Positions 15,443-24,939 of a stretch of DNA of 64,000 nt are shown in pieces (the stretch's first letter is position 1; every line of letters starts with the position of its first letter). The DNA comes from JARFVT01 sp036677425 (lineage in GTDB: Bacteria > Pseudomonadota > Alphaproteobacteria > UBA8366 > Aestuariispiraceae): positions 124,001 to 188,000 of the forward strand of contig JARFVT010000013.1 in the NCBI GenBank assembly GCA_036677425.1. The letters are read 5' to 3'. The translations under genes and the position numbers were made by a program. Below the pieces are notes generated by a model that saw nothing but the letters and a program-made list of their open reading frames with translations, was not told the origin of the DNA and did no database searches.

Positions 15443-16536
15443 TGACTGGAAAATTAATCTCTCGCAGAAATATGTTAAAGACGGCTGGCATCGCAGCATC
15501 TGCTACGGTCTTATCTACTGTACTACAAAGCCCTGCGCTTGCGACAATTAATAAAATAAAATGGAAAATGGTTACTTCTTGGCCAAAAAATTCAGCTGGA
15601 CTTGGCATAACTGCACAACGTTTGGCTGATCGCATTACATCAATGAGCGGTGGGCGATTAACTATTAAGCTTTTTGCTGCTGGTGAATTAGTACCGCCAT
15701 TAGAAGTTTTTGATGCGGTTGCTGGTGGTCAAGCCCATATGGCACATACAGCGTCTTTCTTTTGGCAAGGCAAAGCAAAAGCCAGTGTATTTTTTACAAC
15801 AATACCTTTTGGCCTAACTGCATTGGAACATATGGCATGGATAAATCATGGCGGCGGACAATCTTTATGGGATGAACTTTACGCGCCATTTGGAATTAAG
15901 GCCTTTATGGCGGGCAACACTGGCATTCAAATGGGCGGTTGGTTTAAAAAGGAAATCAATTCGATTGATGATCTCGCAAGTGTTAAAATTAGATCAGCAG
16001 GCCTTGGCGGCGAGATATTTAAACAGCTAGGGGCAATGCCCATATTTCTTCCACCCAGTGAAATTTATACCAGCCTACAAAGCGGTTTAATCGATGCGGC
16101 AGAATTTCTAGGCCCATGGAGCGATCACGGTTTTGGATTTTATAAAGCCGCCCCTTATTATTACTGGCCGACATTTAATAAACCAAATGGCAGCGCCGAA
16201 TGCCTCATAAATTCTGAAGCTTTAGCAAATCTTCCGACTGATTTACAAAAAATTGTTACAAATGCTTGCGCGGCGGAAAATGCCTTTGCTTTATCAGAAT
16301 CTGACTGGCAAAATTCACGTTATTTAAACGAGCTTACCAGCAATAAAAATGTCAAATTGCGGCAATTTCCAACCGATATATTAGATCAAGCCAAAGCCTT
16401 ATCATCTGGAATTTTAGATGGTTTTGTTACGGGCGATAAACTGGCATCTGATATTTTAATATCATATCGCGCTGCGTTAAAAAATGCACGCCAATGGGCA
16501 AATGTTAGCCGAAAACCATTCATGTCGAGCCGATAG
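15442..16536 (+). CDS. DctP-family TRAP substrate-binding protein, Tat-exported
   Basis: A 364-residue periplasmic binding protein of the TRAP DctP family (the form often annotated for mannitol/chloroaromatic compounds). It has a twin-arginine signal (ISRRNMLKTAGIAASATVLS), then WKMVTSWPKNSAGLGITAQR, AGGQAHMAHTASFFWQGK, VKIRSAGLGGEIFKQLGAMP and the ligand-loop ALQSGLIDAAEFLGP-like stretch. No TRAP membrane subunits are nearby; the gene sits between thiD and the ThiZXY-type ABC genes under the TPP riboswitch. It may bind a thiamin precursor for another TRAP permease, or work with the ABC system. The start overlaps the thiD stop by one base. Confidence 0.8.
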   Translation: MTGKLISRRNMLKTAGIAASATVLSTVLQSPALATINKIKWKMVTSWPKNSAGLGITAQRLADRITSMSGGRLTIKLFAAGELVPPLEVFDAVAGGQAHMAHTASFFWQGKAKASVFFTTIPFGLTALEHMAWINHGGGQSLWDELYAPFGIKAFMAGNTGIQMGGWFKKEINSIDDLASVKIRSAGLGGEIFKQLGAMPIFLPPSEIYTSLQSGLIDAAEFLGPWSDHGFGFYKAAPYYYWPTFNKPNGSAECLINSEALANLPTDLQKIVTNACAAENAFALSESDWQNSRYLNELTSNKNVKLRQFPTDILDQAKALSSGILDGFVTGDKLASDILISYRAALKNARQWANVSRKPFMSSR

Positions 16537-16558
16537 ATATTTAGCGAGTAAACTTTAA

Positions 16559-17296
16559 ATGAGCATAGCCCCAACAATATATATTGAAAAACTACAAATA
16601 AAATTTGATGAAATTGAATTATTCAATGACCTGACATTTACTATACAATCTGGTATTTGGACTTGTTTGCTTGGTCAAAGTGGCGTTGGAAAAAGCACTA
16701 TATTGCGGGCTATTGCTGGTATAAATGATGGGTGCGAGCATATGGGGGATATTTCATTTAGCTCGCACAATCATCATGTCGCCTATATGGGGCAAGAGGC
16801 ATATTTACTGCCTTGGTTAAATATTTTAGAAAATGTCATGTTGGGAAGTAAATTGCGCCGCGAGACGGCGGATAAACAAGCCGCGTTAAAAATGCTTCAT
16901 CAAGTCGGGCTAGATGATGTATCAAGCCTAATGCCAGCGCAATTATCGGGCGGGATGCGACAACGTTGTGCGTTAGCCAGAACATTACTTGAAAACCAAA
17001 ATGTAATTTTAATGGACGAGCCTTTTTCCGCGTTGGATGCAGTTAGCAGGCATGAATTGCAGATGCTAACCTATGAATTATTAAAAAATAAAACGGTTTT
17101 ACTTGTAACCCATGATCCGCTAGAAGCATTAAGGTTAGGCAAAATAATTTATGTGCTTGAAGGCAGACCAGCAAAAGTCATGCCACCGATCGAGATAAGT
17201 GAAGCCGCCCCGCGCATGATTGGCGATAAAATTATCGATCATTATTATCCAATATTAATGAATAAGCTGGTCAATGCAGAAAGGATTTCACAATGA
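16559..17296 (+). CDS. thiZ: ABC transporter ATPase, thiamin-precursor uptake (ThiZ-like)
   Basis: A 245-residue ATP-binding subunit of the nitrate/taurine/HMP-precursor type. Walker A is LLGQSGVGKSTILRAIAG (about residues 36-53), the Q-loop is YMGQEAYLLPW, the signature is QLSGGMRQRCALAR, and Walker B is VILMDEPFSALDAVSR with the switch LVTHDPLEA. The permease gene overlaps by 4 bases. With the permease and the THI5/NMT1-type binding protein in the same TPP-riboswitch operon, uptake of a formylaminopyrimidine or HMP-type precursor is the best reading. Confidence 0.85.
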   Translation: MSIAPTIYIEKLQIKFDEIELFNDLTFTIQSGIWTCLLGQSGVGKSTILRAIAGINDGCEHMGDISFSSHNHHVAYMGQEAYLLPWLNILENVMLGSKLRRETADKQAALKMLHQVGLDDVSSLMPAQLSGGMRQRCALARTLLENQNVILMDEPFSALDAVSRHELQMLTYELLKNKTVLLVTHDPLEALRLGKIIYVLEGRPAKVMPPIEISEAAPRMIGDKIIDHYYPILMNKLVNAERISQ

Positions 17297-18048
17297 AATT
17301 AGTTCGTATGAAATTATTTCGTATGATAGTGATCAGCGCAGCCTTATTAGGGTTATGGCAGTTGATTATATTAATATCAGGAGTACCATATTATATTTTG
17401 CCAACTCCGTTTGCTGTTTTATTATCCTTGCGGGATAATTATGAAATATTAATAGACCATGCCGCGATTACTTTTTTTGAAATTATTATGGGCATGATAA
17501 TTGGTAGTATATTTGGATGTGTATCAGCGTTAATATTAATTTCATTTAAATCGGCTCGACAATGGCTACTACCAATATTCATTATTTCCCAAGCTATACC
17601 CGTTTTCGCCTTGGCACCATTACTTGTCGTATGGTTAGGATACGGCCTTAGTTCAAAAATTGCGATGGCGAGCTTGATTATATATTTCCCTGTAACCGCA
17701 TCTTTTTATGATGGATTACAACAAACACGCAAAGGGTGGCTTGATCTTGCCTTTGTTATGCGTGCGAAAAAAAATACCATTATTCAATATATTCAAATAC
17801 CAGCAGCCCTTCCAGCATTATCCTCAGGGCTACGTGTTGCCGCCGCCGTCGCTCCTATCGGGGCTATCGTTGGCGAATGGGTTGGTTCTTCACAAGGGTT
17901 AGGCTTTTTAATGTTACATGCAAATGCCCGTATGCAGATCGACCTTATGTTTGCCGCCCTGCTGCTGCTCGCTATTTTTGCCGTATGCTTCTATTTCATC
18001 ATTGATAAATCCCTACGCTATGCAACTGCTTGGCATCATATCCATTAA
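17293..18048 (+). CDS. thiX: ABC transporter permease, thiamin-precursor uptake (ThiX-like)
   Basis: A 251-residue inner-membrane subunit with about six helices and the BPD_transp_1 EAA-type loop (GLQQTRKGWLDLAFVMRAKK, then PAALPALSSGLRVAAAVAP). The C-terminal GAIVGEWVGSSQGLGFLMLH segment is typical of SsuC/ThiX-type permeases. It overlaps the ATPase gene by 4 bases, and the binding-protein gene starts 20 bases after it. Confidence 0.85.
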   Translation: MKLVRMKLFRMIVISAALLGLWQLIILISGVPYYILPTPFAVLLSLRDNYEILIDHAAITFFEIIMGMIIGSIFGCVSALILISFKSARQWLLPIFIISQAIPVFALAPLLVVWLGYGLSSKIAMASLIIYFPVTASFYDGLQQTRKGWLDLAFVMRAKKNTIIQYIQIPAALPALSSGLRVAAAVAPIGAIVGEWVGSSQGLGFLMLHANARMQIDLMFAALLLLAIFAVCFYFIIDKSLRYATAWHHIH

Positions 18049-18068
18049 TTTACAACAAGGACTATTTT

Positions 18069-19025
18069 ATGAAAATTTTATCAAAATCACTATATATTTG
18101 CTTATTCATCCTTTTATTAAACTCTCCCGTTAGCGCAAATGAAAAATTAACCGTTTTGTTGGATTGGTTTGTCAATCCAGATCATGCAAGCTTGGTAATC
18201 GCAAAAGAGGCAGGTTTTTTTGAAAAATACGGATTGGATGTGGATCTTATCGCCCCGTCTGATCCTTCAATGCCGCCTAAATTAGTTGCGGCAGGTAAAG
18301 CAGATTTAGCCATATCATATCAACCGCAACTGCATGTTCAAATATCTAAAGGATTACCATTGGTGCGTATTGGTACTTTGGTCGCAACACCGCTTAACTC
18401 GCTTGTGGTCCTAGCCGACAGCCCAATAAAATCAATTGGTGATTTAAAGGGCCGTAAAATTGGTTTTTCAGTCGGCGGCTTTGAAGATACGCTTTTATCA
18501 GCAATGTTAGGCAAATATGGGCTAGGCTTAGATGATGTAGAGCTTGTGAATGTCAATTTCTCGCTTTCACCATCATTAATATCGGGTCAAGTTGATGCCG
18601 TTATTGGCGCATTCAGAAATTTCGAGCTAAATCAAATGGATATTATCAAGCGGCCTGGGCGGGCTTTTTATGTTGAAGAAGAAGGCGTTCCTGTTTATGA
18701 CGAATTAATACTTGTTGCCGCAAAAGATAATTTAACTGATCCACGATTGCCTAAATTTTTAATGGCTCTACAAGATGCAACTAGCTATATAATCAACCAT
18801 AATGACGCGGCGCTGGCGATGTTTATCGCAACAGATAAAATATTGGATAACGAATTAAATCGTCGTGCATGGAAAGATACACTGCCACGTTTGGCACTAC
18901 GCCCCGCTGCACTTGATCATGGGCGTTATAAACAATTTGCTTCATTCATGCAACAAAATGGCATGATTAAACATGTGCCAGCATTAAATATCTATGCCGT
19001 CGATTTATTTGCAAATGATCAATAA
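18069..19025 (+). CDS. thiY: Pyrimidine-precursor binding protein (ThiY/THI5-like)
   Basis: A 318-residue NMT1/THI5-family periplasmic protein with a Sec signal peptide (SLYICLFILLLNSPVSANEK). The family opening LTVLLDWFVNPDHASLVIAK follows, then FFEKYGLDVDLIAPSDPSMP, a glycine-rich KIGFSVGGFEDTLLSAML and the VIGAFRNFELNQM segment. ThiY proteins bind N-formyl-4-amino-5-aminomethyl-2-methylpyrimidine for HMP salvage. The start at 18069 was preferred over the upstream in-frame codon because ACAAGGAC lies just before it. It is the last gene of the riboswitch operon. Confidence 0.85.
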   Translation: MKILSKSLYICLFILLLNSPVSANEKLTVLLDWFVNPDHASLVIAKEAGFFEKYGLDVDLIAPSDPSMPPKLVAAGKADLAISYQPQLHVQISKGLPLVRIGTLVATPLNSLVVLADSPIKSIGDLKGRKIGFSVGGFEDTLLSAMLGKYGLGLDDVELVNVNFSLSPSLISGQVDAVIGAFRNFELNQMDIIKRPGRAFYVEEEGVPVYDELILVAAKDNLTDPRLPKFLMALQDATSYIINHNDAALAMFIATDKILDNELNRRAWKDTLPRLALRPAALDHGRYKQFASFMQQNGMIKHVPALNIYAVDLFANDQ

Positions 19026-19068
19026 AAGTAATTTTAAGGCTAATGAATAAATTTATTTAATCGGCTTA

Positions 19069-19098
19069 AGGCTTCCTGTTTTATACAATGGGAAGCCT
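19069..19098. terminator. Stem-loop between convergent thiY and yejF
   Basis: AGGCTTCC and GGAAGCCT pair perfectly around a 14-base loop. The T-tract is weak. Its position between two convergent operons suggests a shared terminator. Confidence 0.4.
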
Positions 19099-19156
19099 AT
19101 ATTGACCATGAATTAGTAACCAGAATTATTGACGGCTCATTGCCCTAACTTAATAT

Positions 19157-20779
19157 TCATTTATGAATAATCCCAATTGCTGCAGCCATCAGTTTTTTTG
19201 TATATTTTTGGCGTGGGTTATCAAAGATATCATTAACATTACCAGTTTCAATTATTTTACCATTGCACATCACACAAACATTATCCGCCATGGCGCGGAC
19301 AGTCTTTAAATCATGGCTTATGAACATATAGGCCAATTTATATTTTGCCTGAAGATCGCGTAATAAATCGATAATATCTGCCTGTGTCATCATATCCAAT
19401 GCCGATGTTGGTTCGTCTAATATTATTAATTTTGGTTTTAAAATCAATGCCCTTGCAATGGCAATACGTTGTCTTTGCCCACCAGAAAATTCATGGGGGT
19501 AACGATTAATTATATCGCCTTCAAGCTTTACTTCGGCCAAGGCCGCCAGCGTCATTTCTTGATAGTGCGCTGGTGTTTTACCCTTCACATGAATTTTTAA
19601 TCCTTCGGCAATTATTGCACCAATCGACATACGCGGGCTAAGTGATCCAAACGGGTCTTGAAAAACTATCTGCATATGACAACGCATAGGTCTTATATAT
19701 TGCTCGTTTAAGTTATTAATCGGTTGACCGCAAAATTTAATATATCCAGTTGATGGTATTAGTCTTAAAATGGCTAATCCCAATGTGGTTTTTCCAGAAC
19801 CAGATGAGCCAACAATGCCCAATGTTTCACCTTGGCGAATTTTAAAATTAACCCCATCAACGGCCTTCACATGGTCTTTTACTATACGAAAAATACCTTT
19901 TTTAATTGGAAACCATATCTTTAAATTATTAGCTTCAATGATTAACGGCGCATTTTTTGCGACAGGGATTTTCTGCCCCCTTGGTTCGGCTGTGATCAGT
20001 TTTCTGGTATAATCATGTTTTGGTGTATAAAAAATATCATTAAGGCTGCCATATTCAACAATATGGCCATTTTGCATCACACATATTTTATCGGCTATTT
20101 GATGCAAAATACCAAGATCATGGGTAATAAAAATTATTGCCATGCCAAATTTATTTTGCAAATCCTTTAATAATTTTAATATTTCCGCTTGAATAGTAAC
20201 ATCAAGTGCAGTTGTCGGTTCATCGGCAATCAAAATATCAGGATCATTGGCAAGCGCCATTGCAATCATTACCCGTTGTCTTTGCCCACCAGATAATTCA
20301 TGCGGATATGCGTTTAAACGATTTTTAATATCACCAATACCAACCATTTCCAATAATTCGATCACTCTAGCACGCGCCTTATCACCCTTTAGGCTTTGAT
20401 GAATTAGTAAGGTCTCGCTAATTTGTTTTTCAATTGTATGTAATGGGTTTAAGCTCGACATCGGTTCTTGAAAAATCATTGCAATACGGTTGCCGCGAAT
20501 ATGGCGTAAAGTATTTTTAGAGGCGTTGATAATTTCCTCACCATTAAATTTTATCGATGACCCGCTATCATGTTCGGCAATGGGATATGGCAATAATTGC
20601 AATATGGATAAAGCCGCAACCGATTTACCAGAGCCAGAAGAACCAACAATTGCCAATGTTTTACCGCGTTCGACTTTAAAATTAATTGATTTTACCGCAC
20701 TCACTATGCTGGAGGGCATATTAAATTTAACCGAAAGGTTTTTTACGCTTAAAATAATATTTTTATTACCGCTATTCAT
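19157..20779 (-). CDS. yejF: Peptide ABC transporter, duplicated ATPase
   Basis: A 540-residue protein with two ABC ATPase domains in one chain. The first Walker A is AIVGSSGSGKSVAALSILQL with LSGGQRQRVMIAMAL and DILIADEPTTALD; the second is GIVGSSGSGKTTLGLAILRL with FSGGQRQRIAIARAL and LIILDEPTSALD. Both have oligopeptide-type C-terminal tails (PRGQKIP; DNPRQKYTKKL). It powers uptake of peptides (YejABEF type, including microcin C-like compounds). The start at 20779 (MNSGNKN) lies inside the yejE stop region; the longer open frame inside yejE has no supporting site. Confidence 0.9.
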   Translation of the reverse strand: MNSGNKNIILSVKNLSVKFNMPSSIVSAVKSINFKVERGKTLAIVGSSGSGKSVAALSILQLLPYPIAEHDSGSSIKFNGEEIINASKNTLRHIRGNRIAMIFQEPMSSLNPLHTIEKQISETLLIHQSLKGDKARARVIELLEMVGIGDIKNRLNAYPHELSGGQRQRVMIAMALANDPDILIADEPTTALDVTIQAEILKLLKDLQNKFGMAIIFITHDLGILHQIADKICVMQNGHIVEYGSLNDIFYTPKHDYTRKLITAEPRGQKIPVAKNAPLIIEANNLKIWFPIKKGIFRIVKDHVKAVDGVNFKIRQGETLGIVGSSGSGKTTLGLAILRLIPSTGYIKFCGQPINNLNEQYIRPMRCHMQIVFQDPFGSLSPRMSIGAIIAEGLKIHVKGKTPAHYQEMTLAALAEVKLEGDIINRYPHEFSGGQRQRIAIARALILKPKLIILDEPTSALDMMTQADIIDLLRDLQAKYKLAYMFISHDLKTVRAMADNVCVMCNGKIIETGNVNDIFDNPRQKYTKKLMAAAIGIIHK

Positions 20780-21839
20780 GTTGGTTAACCCAAGCTTTGC
20801 GCGGATCAAAGGCATCACGCACCCCTTCGCCAATAAAAACCAATAATGATAACATTATTGCGACGCTAAAAAACGCAGTGAAGGTCAACCATGGCGCATA
20901 TAGATTAGATTTACCCTGTTGCAATAATTCCCCCAATGATGCTGATCCTGGCGGCATTCCAAATCCTAAAAAATCAAGCGAGGTTAAGGTTATCAGTGAA
21001 CCCGCCGTGATGAATGGTAAAAATGTAATGGTCGCAACCATCGCATTTGGCAAGATATGACGGAACATTATTTTATAATCGCTAAGCCCCAAAGCCTTGG
21101 CAGCGCGAATATATTCTAAATTTCTAGCACGCAAAACTTCGGCGCGAACTAAACCAGTAAGCGCGCTCCAGCTAAATAACAGCATGATTATCAATAACAT
21201 CCAAAATCCCGGTACTATTACCGATGCCAAGATCATCAAAATGAATAAAACCGGCATACTACCCCAGACCTCGATAAATCTTTGAGCAATTAGATCAAAC
21301 CAACCGCCAAAATAACCCTGCACCGCACCAGCGGCAATACCGATAATAGAGCTTATAACAGTTAAAATCAGGCCAAATAAAACCGATATACGAAAACCAT
21401 AGATCAATCTGGCGGTAACATCCCTTGCTTGATCATCGGTTCCCAACCAATTTTTTAATGTTGGTGATGATGGTGCAGGATTTTCTAAATCAACGACATA
21501 ACTATCATAGCTATAAGGGATTATTGGTTTTAACATCCAACCTTTTTGATTGATTAAATCGATCAAGACAGGGTCATTATAATCGCCTTCGGTGGCAAAT
21601 TCACCATCAAATATTGTTTCTGGATAGGTAAAAATTGCCGGGCTGTAAACACTACCATCATAAAATATAATCAGTGGTTTATCATTGGCGATAAAATTAG
21701 CCATCAGGCTAATTAGAAATAATCCAGAAAAAAGCCATAGCGACCACCATGCACGCCTGTTACTCTTAAAACGCAAATAACGCTGCCATGTGATTGGGGT
21801 GATATCCATGCCGCATAAGCGATAACTTCCATTCATCAA
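20772..21839 (-). CDS. yejE: Peptide ABC transporter permease
   Basis: A 355-residue membrane subunit of the OppC/YejE type. It has an N-terminal helix (RAWWSLWLFSGLFLISLMAN) and a long periplasmic segment (FDGEFATEGDYNDPVLIDLI), as in YejE. The permease core includes the EAA loop YIRAAKALGLSDYKIMFRHI then LPNAMVATITFLP, and the ending is GEGVRDAFDPRKAW. It abuts yejB (one base apart) and overlaps the start of yejF. Confidence 0.92.
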   Translation of the reverse strand: MMNGSYRLCGMDITPITWQRYLRFKSNRRAWWSLWLFSGLFLISLMANFIANDKPLIIFYDGSVYSPAIFTYPETIFDGEFATEGDYNDPVLIDLINQKGWMLKPIIPYSYDSYVVDLENPAPSSPTLKNWLGTDDQARDVTARLIYGFRISVLFGLILTVISSIIGIAAGAVQGYFGGWFDLIAQRFIEVWGSMPVLFILMILASVIVPGFWMLLIIMLLFSWSALTGLVRAEVLRARNLEYIRAAKALGLSDYKIMFRHILPNAMVATITFLPFITAGSLITLTSLDFLGFGMPPGSASLGELLQQGKSNLYAPWLTFTAFFSVAIMLSLLVFIGEGVRDAFDPRKAWVNQHE

Positions 21840-22958
21840 TCACGCCCCCCTTGCGTCAAAATTGATACGCGGATCGATAAACATATAAACAATATCGCTT
21901 ATTATTCCCATAACCAGACCAAGCAAGGTAAAGAAATACAGGCTGGCGAAGATTATTGGATAATCACGATTTATCAATGCTTCCCACCCTAATCTACCTA
22001 GCCCATCAAGGGAAAATATTACCTCGATCAATAATGAGCCAGTAAATAAAATACCGACAAAGGCCGCAGGGAAACCCGCAATAACTATCAACATCGCATT
22101 ACGGAATATATGACCATATAACACCCCGTTTTCGCTAACACCTTTTGCCCGCGCCGTAGTTACATATTGCATATTTATTTGATCTAAAAATGAATTTTTT
22201 GTCAACATTGTCAGACTGGCAAAACCACCAATAACCATCGCGACTATTGGCAAAAATAAATGCCAAAAATAATCGGTTATTTGCGCCCAGAATGATAAAT
22301 CCTCCCATCCATCGGATGTTAAACCACGTAGAGGAAACCAGTCGAGAAAACGTCCACCAGCGAATAGAACGATCAATAAAACCGCAAATAAAAATGATGG
22401 TATGGCATTGCCAATAATTATTGCGGCACTGCTTAAAATATCAAATTTGCTGCCATCACGTACGGCCTTTCTAATGCCAAGCGGTATGGATATTAAATAT
22501 GTTAATAATGTTGTCCATAGGCCAAGCGAGATCGATACGGGCATTTTATCTAACACGATATCTATAACCGCCTGATCACGAAAATAGCTATCGCCAAAAT
22601 CAAACATCAAATAATTTTTCATCATCATGAAAAACCGCTCATGCAATGGCTTGTCAAAACCAAATCTTTTTTCTATTTCAGCAATAAATTCAGGGTCAAG
22701 CCCCTGCGCGCCACGATAAATTGAACCGCCATCCGACATGCCACCATTATTATTGCCACTGCCAACAGATTTTTTCATATCCGATTGCTTGCCACCGCCA
22801 AATCTTGTGCCCGTGTCATTGGCACTGCCCGATAATTCGGCAATGGCCTGTTCCACTGGCCCACCAGGCGCCACATGAATGATGATAAAATTGATTAATA
22901 TTATTAAAAATAATGTTGGTATTATGAATGCCAAACGGCGAAAAATATAGGAAAGCAT
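21840..22958 (-). CDS. yejB: Peptide ABC transporter permease
   Basis: A 372-residue membrane subunit of the OppB/YejB type. The N-terminal helix is followed by APGGPVEQAIAELSG and a low-complexity Gly/Ser/Asn insert (residues 45-85), usual in YejB. Next come RFGFDKPLHERFFMMMKNYL and the EAA-type loop (TTARAKGVSENGVLYGHIFR). It ends DIVYMFIDPRINFDARGA, a typical closing of this family. Only 3 bases separate it from yejA upstream. Confidence 0.92.
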   Translation of the reverse strand: MLSYIFRRLAFIIPTLFLIILINFIIIHVAPGGPVEQAIAELSGSANDTGTRFGGGKQSDMKKSVGSGNNNGGMSDGGSIYRGAQGLDPEFIAEIEKRFGFDKPLHERFFMMMKNYLMFDFGDSYFRDQAVIDIVLDKMPVSISLGLWTTLLTYLISIPLGIRKAVRDGSKFDILSSAAIIIGNAIPSFLFAVLLIVLFAGGRFLDWFPLRGLTSDGWEDLSFWAQITDYFWHLFLPIVAMVIGGFASLTMLTKNSFLDQINMQYVTTARAKGVSENGVLYGHIFRNAMLIVIAGFPAAFVGILFTGSLLIEVIFSLDGLGRLGWEALINRDYPIIFASLYFFTLLGLVMGIISDIVYMFIDPRINFDARGA

Positions 22959-22961
22959 GGC

Positions 22962-24878
22962 TTAATCATCCTTTTCTATAGTTGATTTTTTCTTGTTATT
23001 ACCGCGTTGTAAATCAAGATTTTGATCTAATGCAGGATCAATCCACCATGTGGAAAAGCTGATACCACTAGTTGGTTTTATTTTTGGTATGGCGAATCTA
23101 TTCCAATAGGCAACACGGTTATTTGGCGAATAATATTGCGGTATGGCGATATATAACCATTGCAACACCCTGTCCAATGCCCTTGTGTATGAGATTAAAT
23201 CTTGTCGACTTTTGGCGGTTATTAAGCTTTCAATCAGGCTATCCACAACCTTATTTTTCATGCCAGCGATATTATAGCTGCTGGGGTCATCGGCAGCTTG
23301 ACTGCCCCAAAATGACCGCTGCTCATTACCTGGCGACATGGATTGACCATAATTCATCACCATTGTATCATAATCGCGTTTTCTAAATCGCTCTGTATAT
23401 TGCGAGCTATCAACCATTACCACATTGGCATCGATACCAAGGCGTTTTAAATTCTTAACCATTGGCAAGGCCACCCGCTGCATCGCAGGCGATGACACCA
23501 TAAATTCCATGGTAAAATACTGCCCCGTTTCAAGATTGCGAAGCTTTAAATTATCACTATCAATCACCCATCCCGCATCCGCTAAAAGATCAACGGCCCA
23601 TAGCAAATTATCACGCAGGCTGCGCCCTGCACCAGTATTGGGCGGATTATATTCATGTGTAAAAACTTCTTTTGGCAAATCTTTACGAAATTTTTCTAAA
23701 ATTGCCAATTCACGATTACCTGGCAAGCCCTTTGCTTCCAGCTCTGAAGCATTAAAATAGCTTCTGCTGCGGCGATATTGACCATAAAAATATGCTTTAT
23801 TCGACCATTCAAAATCAAATGCCGCTGCCAATGCCTTGCGCACCAATGGGTTTTTAAATTTATCACGGCGTTGATTTAAAATGAAGCCCTGCATGCCATG
23901 GGCGGTATTATCGGCAAATTCTTGTTTGATTAAATCACCCGCATTAACCGCAGGGCTATCATAACCAGCGGCCCAGTTTTTTGCTGAATTTTCAATTCTA
24001 AAATCATATTCACCGGCTTTTAATGCTTCAAGTGCGATTGTCGTGTCAGAATAATAATCATAACGTATTTTATCAAAATTATATTTACCCTTATTAACGG
24101 GGATATTTGCACCCCAATAATCTTCGACCCGTTGATAGGTTACATAACGGTTGGCTTCAAATTTATTGATTTTATATGCGCCACTGCCAAGTGGTGGTTT
24201 AAGGGTTGTTTTTGAAAAATCGCGATCTTGCCAGTAATGTTTGGGTAAAATGCTTAATTGGCCAATTATTAATGGTAATTCACGATTATCACCAGATTTA
24301 AAGGTAAATTTAACATCGCGCTCGCCAATTTTTTCCACATTAACAATATCGGCATAATAATATCGATAAATGGGACTGCCTTTTTCCATCAGGATATTAA
24401 AGCTCCAAATCACATCTTCGGGGGTTATTTTAACACCATCATGCCATTTTGCATCTTCATGTAATCGATAGGCAACCCAACTTCGATCAGCTGGCATTTT
24501 AACGAATTGGGCTAGTAAGCCATATTGGCTAAATGCCTCATCACCAGCGCCAACCATCAGGCTTTCATAAATTAATCCAATGCCACTGGCCGCATTGCCT
24601 TTGGGGATAAAGCTGTTGAAACTATCATAACCATCGGCGATAGTTGCGCGTTTAACCATGCCAAATTTTGGCGCATTTGGATTAACATAGTCAAAATTCT
24701 TAAAATCAGCAGGGTATTTCAAATCACCATGCATGGAAATACCATGCGCCCATTTTGGCGTTGATTTTATGTTTTTTCCATTATCCGTATTAATTATAAT
24801 ATCATTAGCCTCTGCTGCTAACAGTGGATTATTTACGGTAATTAATGCGACAAATGCCAATATGGCTAAATATTTCAA
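22962..24878 (-). CDS. yejA: Peptide ABC transporter substrate-binding protein
   Basis: A 638-residue SBP_bac_5 family periplasmic protein with a Sec signal peptide (MKYLAILAFVALITVNNPLLA). Early YejA-type text HGISMHGDLKYPADFKNFDY is followed by FNSFIPKGNAASGI, the WHDGVKITPEDVIWSFNIL motif common to peptide-binding proteins, and the TMVMNYGQSMSPGNEQRSFW segment. It captures peptides for the YejBEF importer. First gene of the yejABEF operon on the minus strand. Confidence 0.93.
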   Translation of the reverse strand: MKYLAILAFVALITVNNPLLAAEANDIIINTDNGKNIKSTPKWAHGISMHGDLKYPADFKNFDYVNPNAPKFGMVKRATIADGYDSFNSFIPKGNAASGIGLIYESLMVGAGDEAFSQYGLLAQFVKMPADRSWVAYRLHEDAKWHDGVKITPEDVIWSFNILMEKGSPIYRYYYADIVNVEKIGERDVKFTFKSGDNRELPLIIGQLSILPKHYWQDRDFSKTTLKPPLGSGAYKINKFEANRYVTYQRVEDYWGANIPVNKGKYNFDKIRYDYYSDTTIALEALKAGEYDFRIENSAKNWAAGYDSPAVNAGDLIKQEFADNTAHGMQGFILNQRRDKFKNPLVRKALAAAFDFEWSNKAYFYGQYRRSRSYFNASELEAKGLPGNRELAILEKFRKDLPKEVFTHEYNPPNTGAGRSLRDNLLWAVDLLADAGWVIDSDNLKLRNLETGQYFTMEFMVSSPAMQRVALPMVKNLKRLGIDANVVMVDSSQYTERFRKRDYDTMVMNYGQSMSPGNEQRSFWGSQAADDPSSYNIAGMKNKVVDSLIESLITAKSRQDLISYTRALDRVLQWLYIAIPQYYSPNNRVAYWNRFAIPKIKPTSGISFSTWWIDPALDQNLDLQRGNNKKKSTIEKDD

Positions 24879-24939
24879 ATTTCAATCCTATATATAATTA
24901 TAGATCGACTAGTTCTTTAAGTTCAGCTATTTAACAATT

